This document shows, piece by piece, positions 34,890-49,518 of a stretch of DNA of 64,000 nucleotides. Source of the DNA: Artemia franciscana (lineage: Eukaryota > Arthropoda > Branchiopoda > Anostraca > Artemiidae); contig NC_088881.1 in NCBI RefSeq assembly GCF_032884065.1, positions 14,656,039 to 14,720,038 on the forward strand, given 5' to 3'. Position numbers and translations under genes: made by a program. Position 1 is the stretch's first letter. Each line of letters begins with the position of its first letter. The notes below the pieces were generated by a model. The model was not told the origin of the DNA, searched no databases, and saw nothing but the letters and a program-made list of their open reading frames with translations.

Positions 34890-35690
34890 GATAGATACAC
34901 CGTAGGTTATTATGTTTAACTTTACCAAATGTCGTAGCAAGCCCTATTCTAACAACAGTTTTTCTTATCTGAAGAGAGACTTTGTGTGCCCTCCTCCTCC
35001 TTATCCCAGTGAATCTTCGGCAGTAGTGCTTGGTGTCAAGTTTAGCATCGACTGCTCTTTCAGCCTTCATGTCGATACAATTATCAAAAAGGCAAATAGT
35101 GTGATGCGGACACATACTAATGCGTCGATTTGGTTTCTCAGTGACACAACTAAGGATAGCCTATCTCACTTACATTCGACCAATTTTAGAGTATGCATGT
35201 CCTGTATGGGGCCCACAAGTCAATAACACTATTTACCTAAGTGACTAGCTTGAGTCAATACAGAAAGAGCAGTCAAAGTAATATTGTGCGATGCTTTTAC
35301 CGAATATAAGTTAGCATTATCCACTTTTCAAATTCCCTCTCTTCAAGAGCGTCGTCTCAGTTTGATCCTTGAATTTAGCCAATATCTTCTCAGAAGTGAT
35401 AAATACAGATCGATACTACCACCAGTTTTAGTGAAACGTCGAAGAAAATTGGCAGATTAGCAGCACCTCCTTCACGCACAAATCGTTTTTCCAACTCATT
35501 CGTCCCTTTCTTTGTATCAAAGTATAACAATTGTTGATTTTATCCTACTTGTCTTCTGATTTTTGTCGTTCTGATTTTTTTGTCGTTTGATTTAATCCTT
35601 TTTTTTGTAAGCACAAGCGCCATTTAGTTTTATGACTACGGAAGATTGTGCAAATAAAACCGATTCTATTCTATTCTATTATCTATGCAC
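34890..35690 (+). mobile_element. 5'-truncated LINE tail with (ATTCT)n end
   Basis: Translation pieces near 34912-35226: SSAVVLGVKFSIDCSFSLHV, then a thumb-like SCMGP region. A shifted frame has YACPVWGPQVN, then SIQKRAVKVILCDAFTEYK and IPSLQERRLSLI. This is the end of a jockey/CR1-like RT. The 3' end is AATAAAACCGATTCTATTCTATTCTATT, i.e. a pentamer tail, at about 35660-35690. It ends 140 bp upstream of Tom1 exon 3. Confidence 0.75.
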
Positions 35691-35830
35691 TGAGACATTT
35701 AGTGTATCCTTTATAAGTAAATTTTAACTATTTTAATCCTCTTGAAGAGTAATTTGATGCCTTTTGTCGCTTTGTATCCATTTCATGAGTTCAGTTTTTT
35801 AATTGTTCTAATTCATTTTTGGTTTTCTAG

Positions 35831-35921
35831 CTGTTGGAAACCTGCGTGAAAAACTGTGACAGACGTTTTCATGTTCTTGTTTGCTCTAAAGATTTTGTTC
35901 AAGAGCTGATTAAGGTTATTG
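35831..35921 (+). CDS. Tom1: Tom1 exon 3 (middle of the VHS domain)
   Basis: Encodes residues 86-115, [20 protein letters not shown] then [10 protein letters not shown], the most conserved helix pair of the VHS fold (human [17 protein letters not shown]). The acceptor is TTTTCTAG ending at 35830 and the donor is GTAAGT at 35922. One leftover G combines with GG of exon 4 to give Gly. The exon is preceded by 7.8 kb of Helitron units and LINE debris yet is itself intact. I read no alternative acceptor nearby. Confidence 0.95.
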
Positions 35922-36799
35922 GTAAGTTCTTCTTAGAATTTCTTTTAAATAATGATGTTGTGCCGTTTCAGACCCAAATTGTTCTGCTTTGAAACATCAA
36001 TAGATGGTTAACATTAACATTTTGAAGAGAATTTATTAGTGCACTCGATTCTGTGACCACTTCTCGGTTCCCATTCCTCTTGTTTTCAAGCCTAGCTTGT
36101 TTGCTGAATATGGTTAACTAAACCAGCAGGAATAGATGATATGAGCTTGCCTTTGTTTAGAAAAATCATTTAAAAAAAGTATTGAATGGCTTAGGCATCA
36201 GGATAATTGGTGTATTTGTTTAAAATTATTCAAAATTTGATAAATGATTTGCTGAAAATTGAAACTTGAAGCACCTTGAAGAATGAATAATGAAAATATA
36301 TATCTTGAAAAATAGGGAAAATTAGGAATTTAGGTATTGATGAAATAGATCTCCATATGTAGTTTGTAACGAGCACCAAATAAAAAAAAAGTAACGTGGG
36401 GAAATGAGCGAAAAACTACTTAAAAACTTACGGCACCGAACAGCTTCAGCAGCTGTACCTTTCGCTTTGAGCGTTTATCTTTGGAATTAATTGATTGTTG
36501 ATGTCTGAATTTTAACGGACGAAAAGTCTTATTAAAATTGATTTTGCTTATTTATTTTTACGGTTCAACTTGGCAACACTGAGGAAAATTGGGTACTGCT
36601 CTAAAAACTTTATAATTTTGAAACATTCAACGAAAAATCCTAGAAACTTGCGGTATTCAGGTAGTGGCGTAATTTTGTCAAAATCCTGGAGGGGGCAAAG
36701 TTGGAGCCAATTTTCCCAAATCAAGCGAAAATGGCAGTGAAAACTGAAAAATGATCCATACTAAAGAAAACGGACCTGTCTCTCTGGATACTTGAATTA
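35922..36799. other. Start of intron 3
   Basis: Includes a dispersed-repeat-like stretch at 36660-36760 (GGTAGTGGCGTAATTTTGTC, GGAGGGGGCAAAGTTGG). No coding signal. Confidence 0.4.
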
Positions 36800-39400
36800 T
36801 GCAGGTTAGGTCAGGGGTTATTTCCCTAATTTATCCAAGTATGATGAAATCCTCTGGCTAAGTATTGGACCAAAAGGACTCCATCATCCATTTAATATTA
36901 TTGCAACAGCTATTTTCTATTATTCAACAAATCAAAATATCGATTCAGAACGTAAATTTGTCCAGTAATAGCGGGAAAGTGCTGATTTTGTTATTTTTAA
37001 GTACCCCAGTGCTGGCCTTTTTTAGTTGGCAATGCCAACGACCTTAAAATCGGTTCATTTTGATCCTCATTTAAAGTAAAGCAAATTGTTCAAATACCAA
37101 CGACTCGGGGAAATACTTCTCTTGATGTTATTTTAACTAATATGTATAACTTATTACAGCTCTCCCTCAGCTTTGATCCCATCAGGTGGGAGATATCATC
37201 TTTCGATTCTTTTATCCCCCTCCTCAAATTTTAACTATTCGTTCTCAATAACTTATGGCATTTATCGTCCTCTTCAAAATTCTGGTCTTCTTTCTTTTGG
37301 TATTTGGCTGAATACTGAAGATTGGTCTGATATTCATAGCTTAAAAAACCCTGATGGGAAAATGGCTACGTTCCACAAAAAGCTAATTGATAAATATCGA
37401 ATTTGTTTCCCAGAAAAAGGATTTAAAAGGTGCCTTAGTGATAAACCATTTATTAACCAAACTATAAAAACGTTAATGAGTAACAAATTGAAGCTTTCCA
37501 AAAATGGTAAGCTGGATGAAGTCAATAAACTAAGAAAATCAATTAAAAGAGAAATTTGTAAATTGGCACTATCGTACTACAAAAATAAGATGGAAGAATT
37601 GTTCACTAATAAAGCAAAAAATTGGTATTCCGAGGTTAAAAAGCTGTGTGGTAGGAGGCTAGAGCAGCTTAACTTCAATCTACCCGAGTGCCCTGATGTT
37701 ACTGCCAGTAACGTAAATAAATTCCTCGCTTCCATTCTCCAGAGCCTTCCAGCATTGTCCGACCAATTACCAACAGGAACCCTATCCCCTTCTTTTCCCA
37801 TTGTTTCCCCGTCTGAGATAAAAAGAAGAATTAAAAAACCAAGAAAAACAATTGTTGGTCCTTTGGATATCCCGTTCCCTCTTATTAGTGCCTTCGGTGG
37901 ATTCCTTTCTAATCCCTTGTCTTTTCTGTTTAACCAGATTACCGAGTCTGGGTGAATTCCGTTGAAGGCGTTCTTCCTATTACTCTTGCTCCTATTTTCT
38001 CAAAACTTTATGAAGGATTCCTTGCAGATTTGTTAAAGGAAAAAAATCCTACATCTTACTGACCAGAGGCAATTCAGGAACCTAAAATCCACTTCTACTT
38101 CCCACTACCTCGTTTCTCTTATTGACCACATCGGGAAAATCCTCGAAAAGCCTAATTCCTGTCTAAATTTAATTTCCATTGACATTTAGAAAACATTTTA
38201 CCTTGTTAACCACAATATTTTAATTCAGAAACTTGTCAGCGAGTTCAATATTGATCCCTTACTGGTAAAATTGGTTGCCTCCTTTTTAACAAATAGATCG
38301 CAGGCTGTCAAATACCAAAATCAATATTCAAATCCTCTCCCTGTCCACAATGGCATACCCCAAGGTACTCTCCTAGGTCCCCTCTTTTTTCAGTTATGAT
38401 TAACAGCCTCACGAAGGAATTTCCTGACCGATAGAAATTTGTTGGTGATTTAACGGTTGTTGAAAGTTGCTTCAGAAATTTAATAAGCGACCTTATGAGT
38501 ATCCTCAGTAAAATTGGAGATGAGATCTTGGTTTTAGATATGACAATAAACCCCTCTAAGTCCATGCTAATGCAAATTTGTTTCTTAAAGTCCTCGCCCA
38601 TTTTTCTTAATCCTAACCCTCATAAAATTTCTGTGTCCTCATTTAAACTACTTGACATCACAATTTCTTCAAATTTAAAGTGAGATACCCACGTTATAGA
38701 CATCATCCATAGAGCTAATGTGTCTATCGCCCTCCTTAATCTCCTAAATAAATTTAGCGTCCCCCTCCCCGCTCCTTAAGGATTTACACGTCTTTTGTCC
38801 TCCCGCATCTCGAATATTCTTGACCAGTTTGCCACCCTGGTATCTCTCGCAAAGAATCAGAAAAAATTGAATCAGTCCAAAAAAGAGCCTTGCGAATAAT
38901 CTTCAAAGAAGGCATGGTGCCATACTCTCTGCTCCTAAAAAATTGCTTGTTTGGATAAACTTGAGCGAAGGAGGGTTTCGTTGTGCCGTTTTGCAAAAAA
39001 TGCAATAACGTACCCTCGGGCGGGAAGTATTTTCCCCAAACGTCACTCCCCATCCAGATTATTGCCGCCTTGAGCTGGTTCTGAGCCCTTCCCTATTTTG
39101 TCCCCCAGTTGGCTCGTTACTTCCAGATATGACAAAACTTTTACCCCTCCATCACAGAAAAAATGAATAAATGCCCCCCTAGTTTCTTCCTTTTTTTCTC
39201 TCTCTCTTTTTTCATTGGATGATGGTGCTACCCAGGCTGTTGAACTTATTTGCTTGTCCCCTTTCTGTTTTTTAGTTTCCGTTTTAAATTTTGTATGTCG
39301 TTTTCTTTTTTGTGTTTATTCACTTATTTTTGCCCCCCTTTTTTTGACCAGTTTTTATCTTCTTAAATCTTTTATTGACTTTATGCAGTTACACTAGTGA
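36800..39400 (+). mobile_element. CCCH-type LINE, copy 2 (5'-truncated)
   Basis: Collinear with 24430-26655: both carry AGTATTGGACCAAAA or AGTATTAGACCAAAA, TTTTAGTTGGC, ATCATCTTTCGATTCTTTTA, and the same 3' T-rich region. It starts within the endonuclease and has no ORF1, as expected of 5' truncation. It keeps a longer linker-RT segment (260 codons open) than copy 1, which is deleted there. The RT has KFVGDLTVVE where copy 1 has KFVDDLTVVE. Confidence 0.8.
37173..37955 (+). pseudogene. LINE linker and RT N-terminal remnant (copy 2)
   Basis: 260 codons open: GLLSFGIWLNTEDWSDI, a basic helical linker with KSIKREICKLALSYYKNKME, then SPSEIKRRIKKPRKTIVGPL and FLFNQITESG. The last motifs are the RT entry region (VxxxIKxLKxxKAxGPDxIP in relatives). 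It stops at 37953; RT motifs resume in other frames to about 38900. Confidence 0.75.
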
Positions 39401-39431
39401 CACTTTTTAGTGTCCTTTTTAATTCATGTAT

Positions 39432-39433
<2 letters not shown>

Positions 39434-39499
<66 letters not shown>
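39434..39499. repeat. (TA)n tract flanking Helitron unit 4
   Basis: Pure TA run, ended by the CTAG terminus at 39500, as for units 1 and 3. It lies ~35 bp downstream of the LINE copy 2 tail. Confidence 0.95.
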
Positions 39500-41762
<2,263 letters not shown>

Positions 41763-42175
41763 TAGCTTGTTCGACCAGTTCTAACCTTTTTAACTTTTAA
41801 TTGACTTATTACAGTTTGATTATTGACTATAAATTTTTATTCATTATGATTTTTCTTTTTCGTTGTTGTTTTTTACATTTTGCCAGTTTTAGTGCAAACA
41901 TATGATTTGTCGACTCTGAAGTCGGAATTCGACCCTTTATGGGCTTATGATACAGATTTTTCAAAATAAATATATTTTCTTATCTAGCTTTCCAATATTC
42001 TAATCTTGGTTCGCAGATAATATTCTTATCCTTGAGAATTATGAGCAATCCGGGAAAGATTTTCCTTTAAAGACAAAGATATTGTCTAAATTCAAGAAGC
42101 AACCCTATAGATCTTTGTTTTTTTGTTTTTTGTTGTTTTTGTATAGGGAAGCTGGACCTTATAAGAATTAAATAT

Positions 42176-42450
42176 AAAACTAGCTTTTTAATTGAAAGTA
42201 AGGAGCGACATTAAAACTTAAAACGAACAGAAATTACTCCGTATATGAAATGGGTTGTCCTCTCCGCAATCCCTCGCTCTTTACGCTAAAGTTTTTAATT
42301 GTTTTAAAAAGTAGAATTGTGGCAAAGAGTCAAACTTTAGCGTAAAGAGCGAGAGATTGCGGAGGGGACAAGCCATTTCATATACGGAGTAATTTATGTT
42401 CGTTTTAAGTTTTAGTTTCGCTCCTTACTTTCAGTTAAAAAAACTAGTTT
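42176..42450. repeat. Palindromic MITE-like repeat (GTAAAGAGCG family)
   Basis: 42180-42300 is the inverse of 42320-42448: CTAGCTTTTTAATTGAAAGT opens it and AAAACTAG closes it. TCGCTCTTTACGCTAAAGT is inverted as CTTTAGCGTAAAGAGCGAG. TGAAATGGG and CCATTTCA pair too. The short loop is near 42305. Related segments are at 42770-43020 and 51451-51740. Confidence 0.85.
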
Positions 42451-43311
42451 TTTATTGTTTAATTTTTGAACGTTTTTGAATTAATGCACGTTTGATTTTG
42501 GCTCTCCGCACATTAATTATTAAAATGAAATTTGTATATTAATTCATTTTTTGGCTAAATGGCTTTCTCTTAGTTTTGATCTGACTATTTTGAGAAATAA
42601 AGGATGGGGAAGGAGGCCTAGTTGCCCTCCAATTTTTCTGTTACTTAAAAAGGCAACTTGAACTTTTAATTTTTAACGAACGTTTTTATTAGTAAAAAAT
42701 ATTAGTAAACTTATGTAACAAACTTTTATATTCTTATTTTTTTATTATGTATATGAGGGGGTTTTTCCTCTCGTTAATACCTCGCTCTTTACACGAAATC
42801 TGAAGGTTTGTCCCAATTCTTTAAGAATGACCCCTGAATCAGAAAGGCCGTATTGTAAATAGTTTAAATTACAAAAAATACTTTAGCATAAAGTGCGAGG
42901 TATTTATCTTCTCCTAAACACCTCGCTCTTTATGCTAAAGTATTTTTAGAACCCCTCATATGCATAATAATCTCTGTTCGTTTTAAGTTTTAATGCTACT
43001 CTTTACTTTCAATTGAAAAAACTTTTTCATGTTTATTTTTTCATTGCTTTTTTTAATAGTAATGCTAGATAATCCCGCGCCCTTTTCATTGAATTTCTCT
43101 TCCCCCATGACATATTCCTCCGAGGAAAGATCCTCCCACATAGCCACCGCCCCTCAACCCCTCCCCAAACCTGAAAACTTCTGTACGCTTCCCAATAACC
43201 ATTACTGTATGTAAACACTGGTCAAAGTTTGTAACTTGCAGCCCCTCCCCCAGGGACTGTGGGGGAGTAAGTCATCCCCAAAGACATAGTTATTATGGTT
43301 TTCGACTATGC

Positions 43312-44276
43312 CAATGGTTCTCAACCTTTTTTCCCCATGGACCCCTTTTCCCCTCTTTTTATCTTGGTGGACCCCTTCATAGCTATTGGACATAAGAACA
43401 GTTTTTTCTCTTCACTAATATAGTATATAATAGTATACAATTAAGTTTTATTTTTAAATGAAAACTAATTTAATACAAATAAAATATTCTAATATAATAA
43501 TTATTATTATTATTACTATTATTGTGATAATAACTACAATATTACAAGTTTCTTCTATTGCAAGCAACTAAAGCTCATGGAGAGTAGAGCTCCTCAGGAA
43601 GTTTAATTCACTCCAACATTATTTATGTAAACTGGATAAAAAAAGTAGTTGAAATTAAATGTGTGATTTAAAAAAAGGAAAAGGCATGTTTATTCAATGG
43701 GACCCCTGTGGTTGATGCTTCTCGACAAGTTTCTTTATATTTGGTTCTATCGATGTTAATGATAGTCGAAGATCACCCCTTTTCACAAAGTCAAGTCTAT
43801 TGCGAACTTTTTATAAAATTTGAGAAACACGACTAAATTCCGCTTCAACAAAATAAGATGTAGGAAAAGCAATAACGTAGAACTGCGCTTTATCCCAGAG
43901 CAAAGGGTACTTTGTAGCAACATTTGTTTTCCATATATTGTACTTTCCATCTTTGAATTTTGCACGCATTATTTCATCACTTTGTAATTCGATGAGGGGC
44001 TCTTGCAAAGATAATTCTATTTCGGCAACATTAACTTCGAAAGGAATTGAAACCCAAATCGGTATATCCATTCCGAGTAAGTCACTAAACCGATTCAAAA
44101 TAATGTGAATTACAGTAGAAATTTAATTCTTAAAAATTAAGAGCGATTTGAGTTGGTTTTCTTCATGTACCCCCAAAATATCATTGTGGACCCAAAATTT
44201 GTTGTTTTGCCTGTGGACCCCCGAAAATATTACATGGACCCTTAGGGTCCATGTGGACCCCGGTTGAGAACCACTG
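43312..44276 (-). mobile_element. hAT transposon relic with 8-bp target duplication
   Basis: Ends CAATGGTTCTCAACC at left and, read inverted, CAGTGGTTCTCAACC at right, the terminal inverted repeats of hAT elements. Both flanks carry GACTATGC (43304-43311 and 44277-44284), an exact 8-bp duplication as hAT transposases create. Joining the flanks restores continuous sequence of the surrounding repeat. Length 965 bp, internally deleted. Confidence 0.9.
43740..44105 (-). pseudogene. hAT transposase C-terminal (dimerization) fragment
   Basis: Minus strand: YPLLWDKAQFYVIAFPTSYF then VEAEFSRVSQIL, and in the next frame CAIDLTL...LRLSLTSI-like text toward 43740. This is the hAT C-terminal dimerization region (FPTSY.VE..FS), as in zinc-finger BED 5/SCAND3-like transposases. 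The N-terminal BED finger and catalytic DDE are missing. Confidence 0.8.
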
Positions 44277-44860
44277 GACTATGCGGAACAAAATGGCTAT
44301 CTCAAAATTTTGATCCGTTGACTTTGGGAAAAAATGAGCGTGGGAGGGGGCCTAGGTGCCCTCCAATTTTGTTGGTCACTTAAAAAGGGTACTAGAACTT
44401 TTCATTTCCGTTGGAATGAGCCCTCTTGCGACATTCTAGGACCACTTGGTCGATACGATAACCCCTGGAAAAAAAATAAATAAATAAAAATATACACGCA
44501 CCCGTGATCTGTCTTCTGGCAAAAAAATACGAAATTCCACATTTTTGTAGATAGGAGCCTGAAATTTTTTTATAGGGTTCTCTGATACGCTGAATGCGAT
44601 GGTGTGATTTTCATTAAGATTCTATGACTTTTAGGGGGTGTTTCCCCCTATTTTCCAAATAAGGCAAATTTTTTCAGGCTCTTAACTTTTGATGACAAAG
44701 ATTAAATTTGATGAAACTTATATATTTAAAATCAGCATGAAAATTTGATTCTTTTGATGTATCTTTTAGCATCAAAACTCCGTTTTCTTTTAGTTTCGTT
44801 TACTATTGAGCCGGGTCACTCCTTACTACAGTTCGTTACCACGAACTGTTTGATAACTTC

Positions 44861-45736
44861 AACAAATTCAAAGGTATTTACGCTAGACAATCTTATTTGC
44901 AGTGGAATACAAAAAACCATTAAAACGAAGAGATGCATAAAAACCAACAATTTACATAAATAGTTCTTTAACCCACGTTTACAAAATTTATATCCTCTAG
45001 AAAGAGCTCTTAAAAAAGTAAAATCATCCTGAACTTAAAAAAGCAGTGAGTCTGAGTGATAGTATTCTTAATTATAATTTTCAATAGACCGAGTAGCCTA
45101 TTTAATTTAAACTTCAAAATTACACCCAGCCAATCACTAATCTGAAAACAACCGTAGGATGTTATACACCAGACACCTGACGTCAGTATTTCTCCTGAGT
45201 TCTTTTACAATTCGAGTCACCGTGTTTCCTATCCTTTTACGTTTTCTCTTTCTTTTTTTTTGTGCCTGCAAGCAAGGGCGTAAACTGGGGTATGGGTGTT
45301 TGTCCGCCTCTCCCCTAGATCGTGGAAAAATTACCTTTTTGTGGTATTCTCATTGAAAAACATCTTTTTTGGTATTTTCATTGAAAAAATTAGGAAACAA
45401 CAAAACTCCTCCGTCTAGATTCCGGAAAATACATTTTGCCTCTCCCTCATCCCTACTAGTTGGGTGAATATACCTTTTTTGTCTTACAGAATGTGATTTC
45501 CCTTTTTTTCAATTCTTTCATTAAAAATACATAAAAAGGCATTTTCAGTGAACTTTTTCCATTTGAATACACATTTGGTATAGTATAGCTATTTTTATAT
45601 TTGACTGTGTTGAAACCATTTTTTTTTTCTTAAGTGCTTAACGTTTTTGGATTCCCCCGTTTTTACTTTTTCTTTTTTTTTTATTTGCACTAATAACACC
45701 TTTTATTTTTATTTGTGGTTTTTCTTTGAATTCCAG

Positions 45737-45785
<49 letters not shown>

Positions 45786-46463
45786 TCTTGTCTTGTTTTG
45801 TTTTGTTAGTCTGGCTTTGGGTTACCATGCGCCATTTTGCTACTCTTAGAGGTCTAAACGTCTAAAGTGGAATTTTCTAAAGTGGATAATATAATATTAG
45901 GGTTAAATATCAGTTTAACAATAGGCTCAGAAATGTCGTTTGTGTTTTCCTTTTTTGCTTTTAGAGACGCTATTAGTCTTTTGGAGGAAGAAAAGTACAC
46001 ATTTGGTAAAGTAAGTTCAATTGAGGAACGCTGAGAATGGACGTTTTACCTTATTTGTCAATAAGACTACTGCTACTTATAATAACTAACTGTAGCACCA
46101 AGCCTCCTAAAGCCAACATAACTACGTAGGCGCTTCCTCTGCCCCTATCCCTCCGAAGTTTCACTTTTAACCCCCTCCCAAGAAGTTTCAGTTTTCTTTG
46201 AATTTTTCATGGCTTCTTTTCATCCCATTTGGGCGCAATCAGCCTTTTCTTCAACCTGTTATGGATGGCCAAAAAGAAAAATATTTGGCAATCTGCCAAC
46301 TCTCATCTGCTAAGCGAGTCCTATCTTTCTTTCACTTTGGCCCTAGAAAGTGAGATGGAACCTCATTTGTCTAAAGCTTGTTGTTTGTCATATAGTCACT
46401 CAAATGGATATTACGATATATTAACGAATGATTTCTTTCTTTTAATTTCGTCTGTTTCCTTAG
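44861..46463. other. End of intron 3
   Basis: A stretch at 45270-45560 repeats phrases ending ACCTTTTTGTGGTATTCTCA / ATCTTTTTTGGTATTTTCAT and GAAAAATACATTTTGCCTCTC. Followed by poly(T) and unique DNA. No gene. Confidence 0.4.
45739..45783. repeat. poly(T) tract
   Basis: About 45 uninterrupted T, a likely poly(A) tail of a minus-strand retroposed sequence or simple expansion. No identifiable element is attached. Confidence 0.8.
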
Positions 46464-46570
46464 GGCCCAAAAATGACCCACCCGTTGCGGTTCAAGAAAA
46501 GATTCTAAGTCTGATCCAGACTTGGGCGGATGCGTTTCGAAATCAACCAGATACAAAAGGTGTTGTCGAG
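46464..46570 (+). CDS. Tom1: Tom1 exon 4 (end of the VHS domain)
   Basis: Encodes residues 116-151: GPKNDPPVAVQEKILSLIQ followed by TWADAFRNQPDTKGVVE. The IQxWADAF motif is characteristic of the last VHS helices in TOM1, Hrs and STAM relatives. The acceptor TTCCTTAG ends at 46463 and the donor GTATGA begins at 46571. It ends on a codon boundary. A longer open frame that runs in from 46229 is intron read-through, since only the part after the acceptor resembles the family. The preceding intron is 10.5 kb. Confidence 0.95.
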
Positions 46571-48880
46571 GTATGAAACTTATTTACTTACGAAGAGTTT
46601 ATATCTTAAAGACCATTAGTTGCTCTTCAGGGTTCGATTGTTGAGCTCTGCTTTGTCATCGTACTTGTATCATATTAATTACAAGGTTGTTTATGAACCA
46701 GTAATAGACAAAATAGACGACGAATAATTCCTTGTTTGTATATATCATAAAAAATGTTGTGTGTAATTTCAGGGTTCTTAAATTTTCGATGATTGATGAC
46801 ACATATTAATCATTTATCCGTGAATTAACTTTGAAAGTGCAGACAAATGGTAAAAAAAAACTGACGTAAAGTTTAAGATCCTGAAGGCTAGCGTCTATAG
46901 ATGAAGAATATGACGTACGCTCATTCTTATACGAATAATGATTGTGTAAGAATTCCTTGCAAAAGCCGAGATCGAACCTAAGTCTAGATCGAACCTAAGA
47001 TTGAGAATTTTCAAAACATTCAATCATTCAAAAAATTATTGAGAATTCAGTGTTATCATTGTAGTTAAAGATATGTTAAAAAGAAACAATATTAGCAACA
47101 AACGAAAGAAACTATCAAACACGGGGCAAAATAAACGCAATTCAAGAAAACCTAGAGAAAATGAAAAGTGACCAATCAAAAATTCAATGATAGTTAGTGG
47201 GAGGCCATCCTAAACACAGGGACACAAAAACAAAACACATAAAAAAAGATAAAATAACTTAATATTTCACCTTCAATGGTGAATAATCAAACATTAGCCA
47301 ACAATCTTAGTAATTGCTTTTTTTTAAATTTAGCTGAGATTTTTGGGATGGATCAAACAGAATCTTTTCATTCAGCTTAAAATCACTACAAACTCTTGTT
47401 TGTAGTGATTTTTGTCTTTTTAAGATCGATTTTCATATTTAATTCAAATTTTACTATTTAAAATGTTAATCTACTCGAAGAAAAAAAACTTGCCAAAGAA
47501 AGAAGTAATCTAATTGACTGCATTTCAGTCCAGCACTGCTGTGTAGATCAGCCCTAATAAGTCCCTTTCTTCTGATTATCAGGGTTGTTATGAGTAAAGA
47601 TTGACCCCCGAGACAGCTTTTTGCCCCCTTGCCCAGATGCTTATACTAGAAATTTAGCATTAATGAATGAAAATGTGACAAATGTATTTGGTTTTGGGTA
47701 TCAGGTCTAACAATTGCCTGGCCATCTATTGCCATTATTTTTCGAAGTTTCGTCCATTAATGCACATGTCCTTAAACGTTCTATAGCAAATCCCTTTTCT
47801 GTTTCTCAAAAGACTTTATGAGTCGTTCTGCTACAGAAGTATTTTGAATATGTATTAAAAATGGAAAAGAAGATGAACTTGTAGCATAAATTTCTGCCGT
47901 GAAAATCATATTGGGACCCTTCGAAGTCCGAGCTTGGGTGGTTTTACCCGCTTACTCCTTTTTTATCTACGATTATGGTTGCATATTATTACGGGAATTG
48001 AAAAGAAAAAAAAAAGTAGGTTTAAGCATATAGCTGTAATAAATTGAGTGTGGGATATCAAAGAGAATACTGTTCTAAATAAGATACAGTTATTCATATT
48101 ATTTGTTTCAGCATTCTTTTTCTGAGCAGTTCAATTTTTGTTCTTAAACTGCATAAAACGTGTTCGATAAAAGATAAAATTTCGAGTGATTTTGGAGATC
48201 ACTGGAAATTTTCGTATTTAAGTTTCATGCCTGCTTATGACTCATATGCCGTATTTTTGGGCATGTTAACATGACTTAAGTCAAATCTTGGTCTCTATTT
48301 GATACCTCATTACATTTATATACTGGGATGGCCCAATAGTTGAGGCTGAGGCCTCAGGGAACTATTGCCTTCACATTTAAAAAAAAAAAAAAAAAAATAA
48401 GAAATCGAGACAACATAAAATAAGGAAGAAAAACTAGGTGATTCAGCAGCCATTAAGAAAAAGGAGAATAATTTTTTTTTTGGGCTCAGGACAGGTTGTC
48501 GTGGCGAACCACTGTTGCTGCCTTATGCGCCTTCAGGTGTGGGAGGACCTAAGTCTAAGTAAGACAAATCTTTTGGCCAAGGCCTCTTCTCAATTGTCAT
48601 CAGTGCAAATTAAAATTGTTTATAGAAGTATCAAGGTCCGTTTTTTCAAAATTTTTCTCCAAAAATATTTTCAATTCCACATAAATTTTTGTATTTTAGC
48701 TGACATATGGACTTGTTGACATGTCAACTTACTATAGATGCTTTAACCTCTGTCTCTTAAGGTTTTGACTATATTTGTCTGTGAATATCAAAGTCTACTC
48801 TCAATCTGTTAAGCCGCAAATCCTATCTGAAGTTACGAGCTTAGTGATACATGTTGCTTTATTTTGTTATTTTTTTTCAG
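46571..48880. other. Tom1 intron 4
   Basis: Mostly unique-looking; the hairpin at 47383 and an A-run at 48382-48397 are the only structures seen. Confidence 0.45.
47383..47420. repeat. Perfect short hairpin
   Basis: AAAATCACTACAAAC and GTTTGTAGTGATTTT are exact inverse copies around a TCTT loop. Intron 4. It could be a MITE relic; no other signal surrounds it. Confidence 0.7.
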
Positions 48881-48964
48881 GTATACAATGAATTGATTGC
48901 AAAAGGTATTGAATTTCCGCCAATGGATCTTGATGCAATGGTTCCTATAACGACACCCAAGAGG
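48881..48964 (+). CDS. Tom1: Tom1 exon 5 (VHS-GAT linker start)
   Basis: Encodes residues 152-179: VYNELIAKGIEFPPMDLD then AMVPITTPKR. This matches the TOM1 segment after the VHS domain (human IYEDLRRKGLEFPMTDLD...TPQR). The acceptor TTTTTCAG ends at 48880; the donor GTTAGT starts at 48965. Both ends fall on codon boundaries, so the 84-bp exon could be skipped without a frameshift. The TPKR end joins TVQT of exon 6 as TPQR joins TVF in human TOM1. Confidence 0.93.
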
Positions 48965-49426
48965 GTTAGTATATATGTATGTGTTTTAAGGCTTTGTGTA
49001 GATGTAGATCAAACATGCCATCTATCTTCTACCTGATCCAGTCTCACGTTTGACGTTGATACGCCTGATTCTGGCTGCATATCTCTCATCACCCGGAAGC
49101 TAATTAATTTGTAACTCCTTTTCTTCTACTTCATGCATGATAATCTATCTAAGAGATTTAATTTTTTCGAAAAATTGTAGTTTTGTTTTTGTGGGTCGTA
49201 CAAAAAGGTCTGGAAACTTAAATTGAAGAAAAAAAATAAGATAAGATTCTCCAGAGCCATTGCTAGTGCATAGGGCGTCGATTTGATGTTGCTGGTCTTA
49301 TTTAAAGGTGTAAGTAGCAAGCCTATTACCCAAAAAGGAAACCTAAATAATTGTGAATAACTTAAAGTAGGTTAAAGTAGGTATGTATTAAGTAGTATAC
49401 CTTAAAGTAGTAGTAGTATACCTACT

Positions 49427-49518
<92 letters not shown>

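Larger units (their letters stand above)
42176..44860. repeat. Composite palindromic repeat, ends in the ...CCACGAACTGTTTGAT motif
   Basis: A ~1.7-kb composite (after removing the hAT insertion) that begins with AGTAAGGAGCGACATT and ends ATTGAGCCGGGTCACTCCTT...ACCACGAACTGTTTGAT. The copy at 51451-52305 has the same start and end, and the 3' end contains an inverted relative of GTAAGGAGCGAC (GTCGGTCCTTAC). In between are TAGGACCACTTGGTCGATACGAT and the (~280-bp) block motif of 20 and 58 kb. Class not recognised. Confidence 0.65.

Noticed and set aside
46229-46463. Upstream part of the open frame overlapping Tom1 exon 4
   Set aside because: It precedes a clear acceptor (TTCCTTAG) and has no similarity to TOM1; intron read-through.
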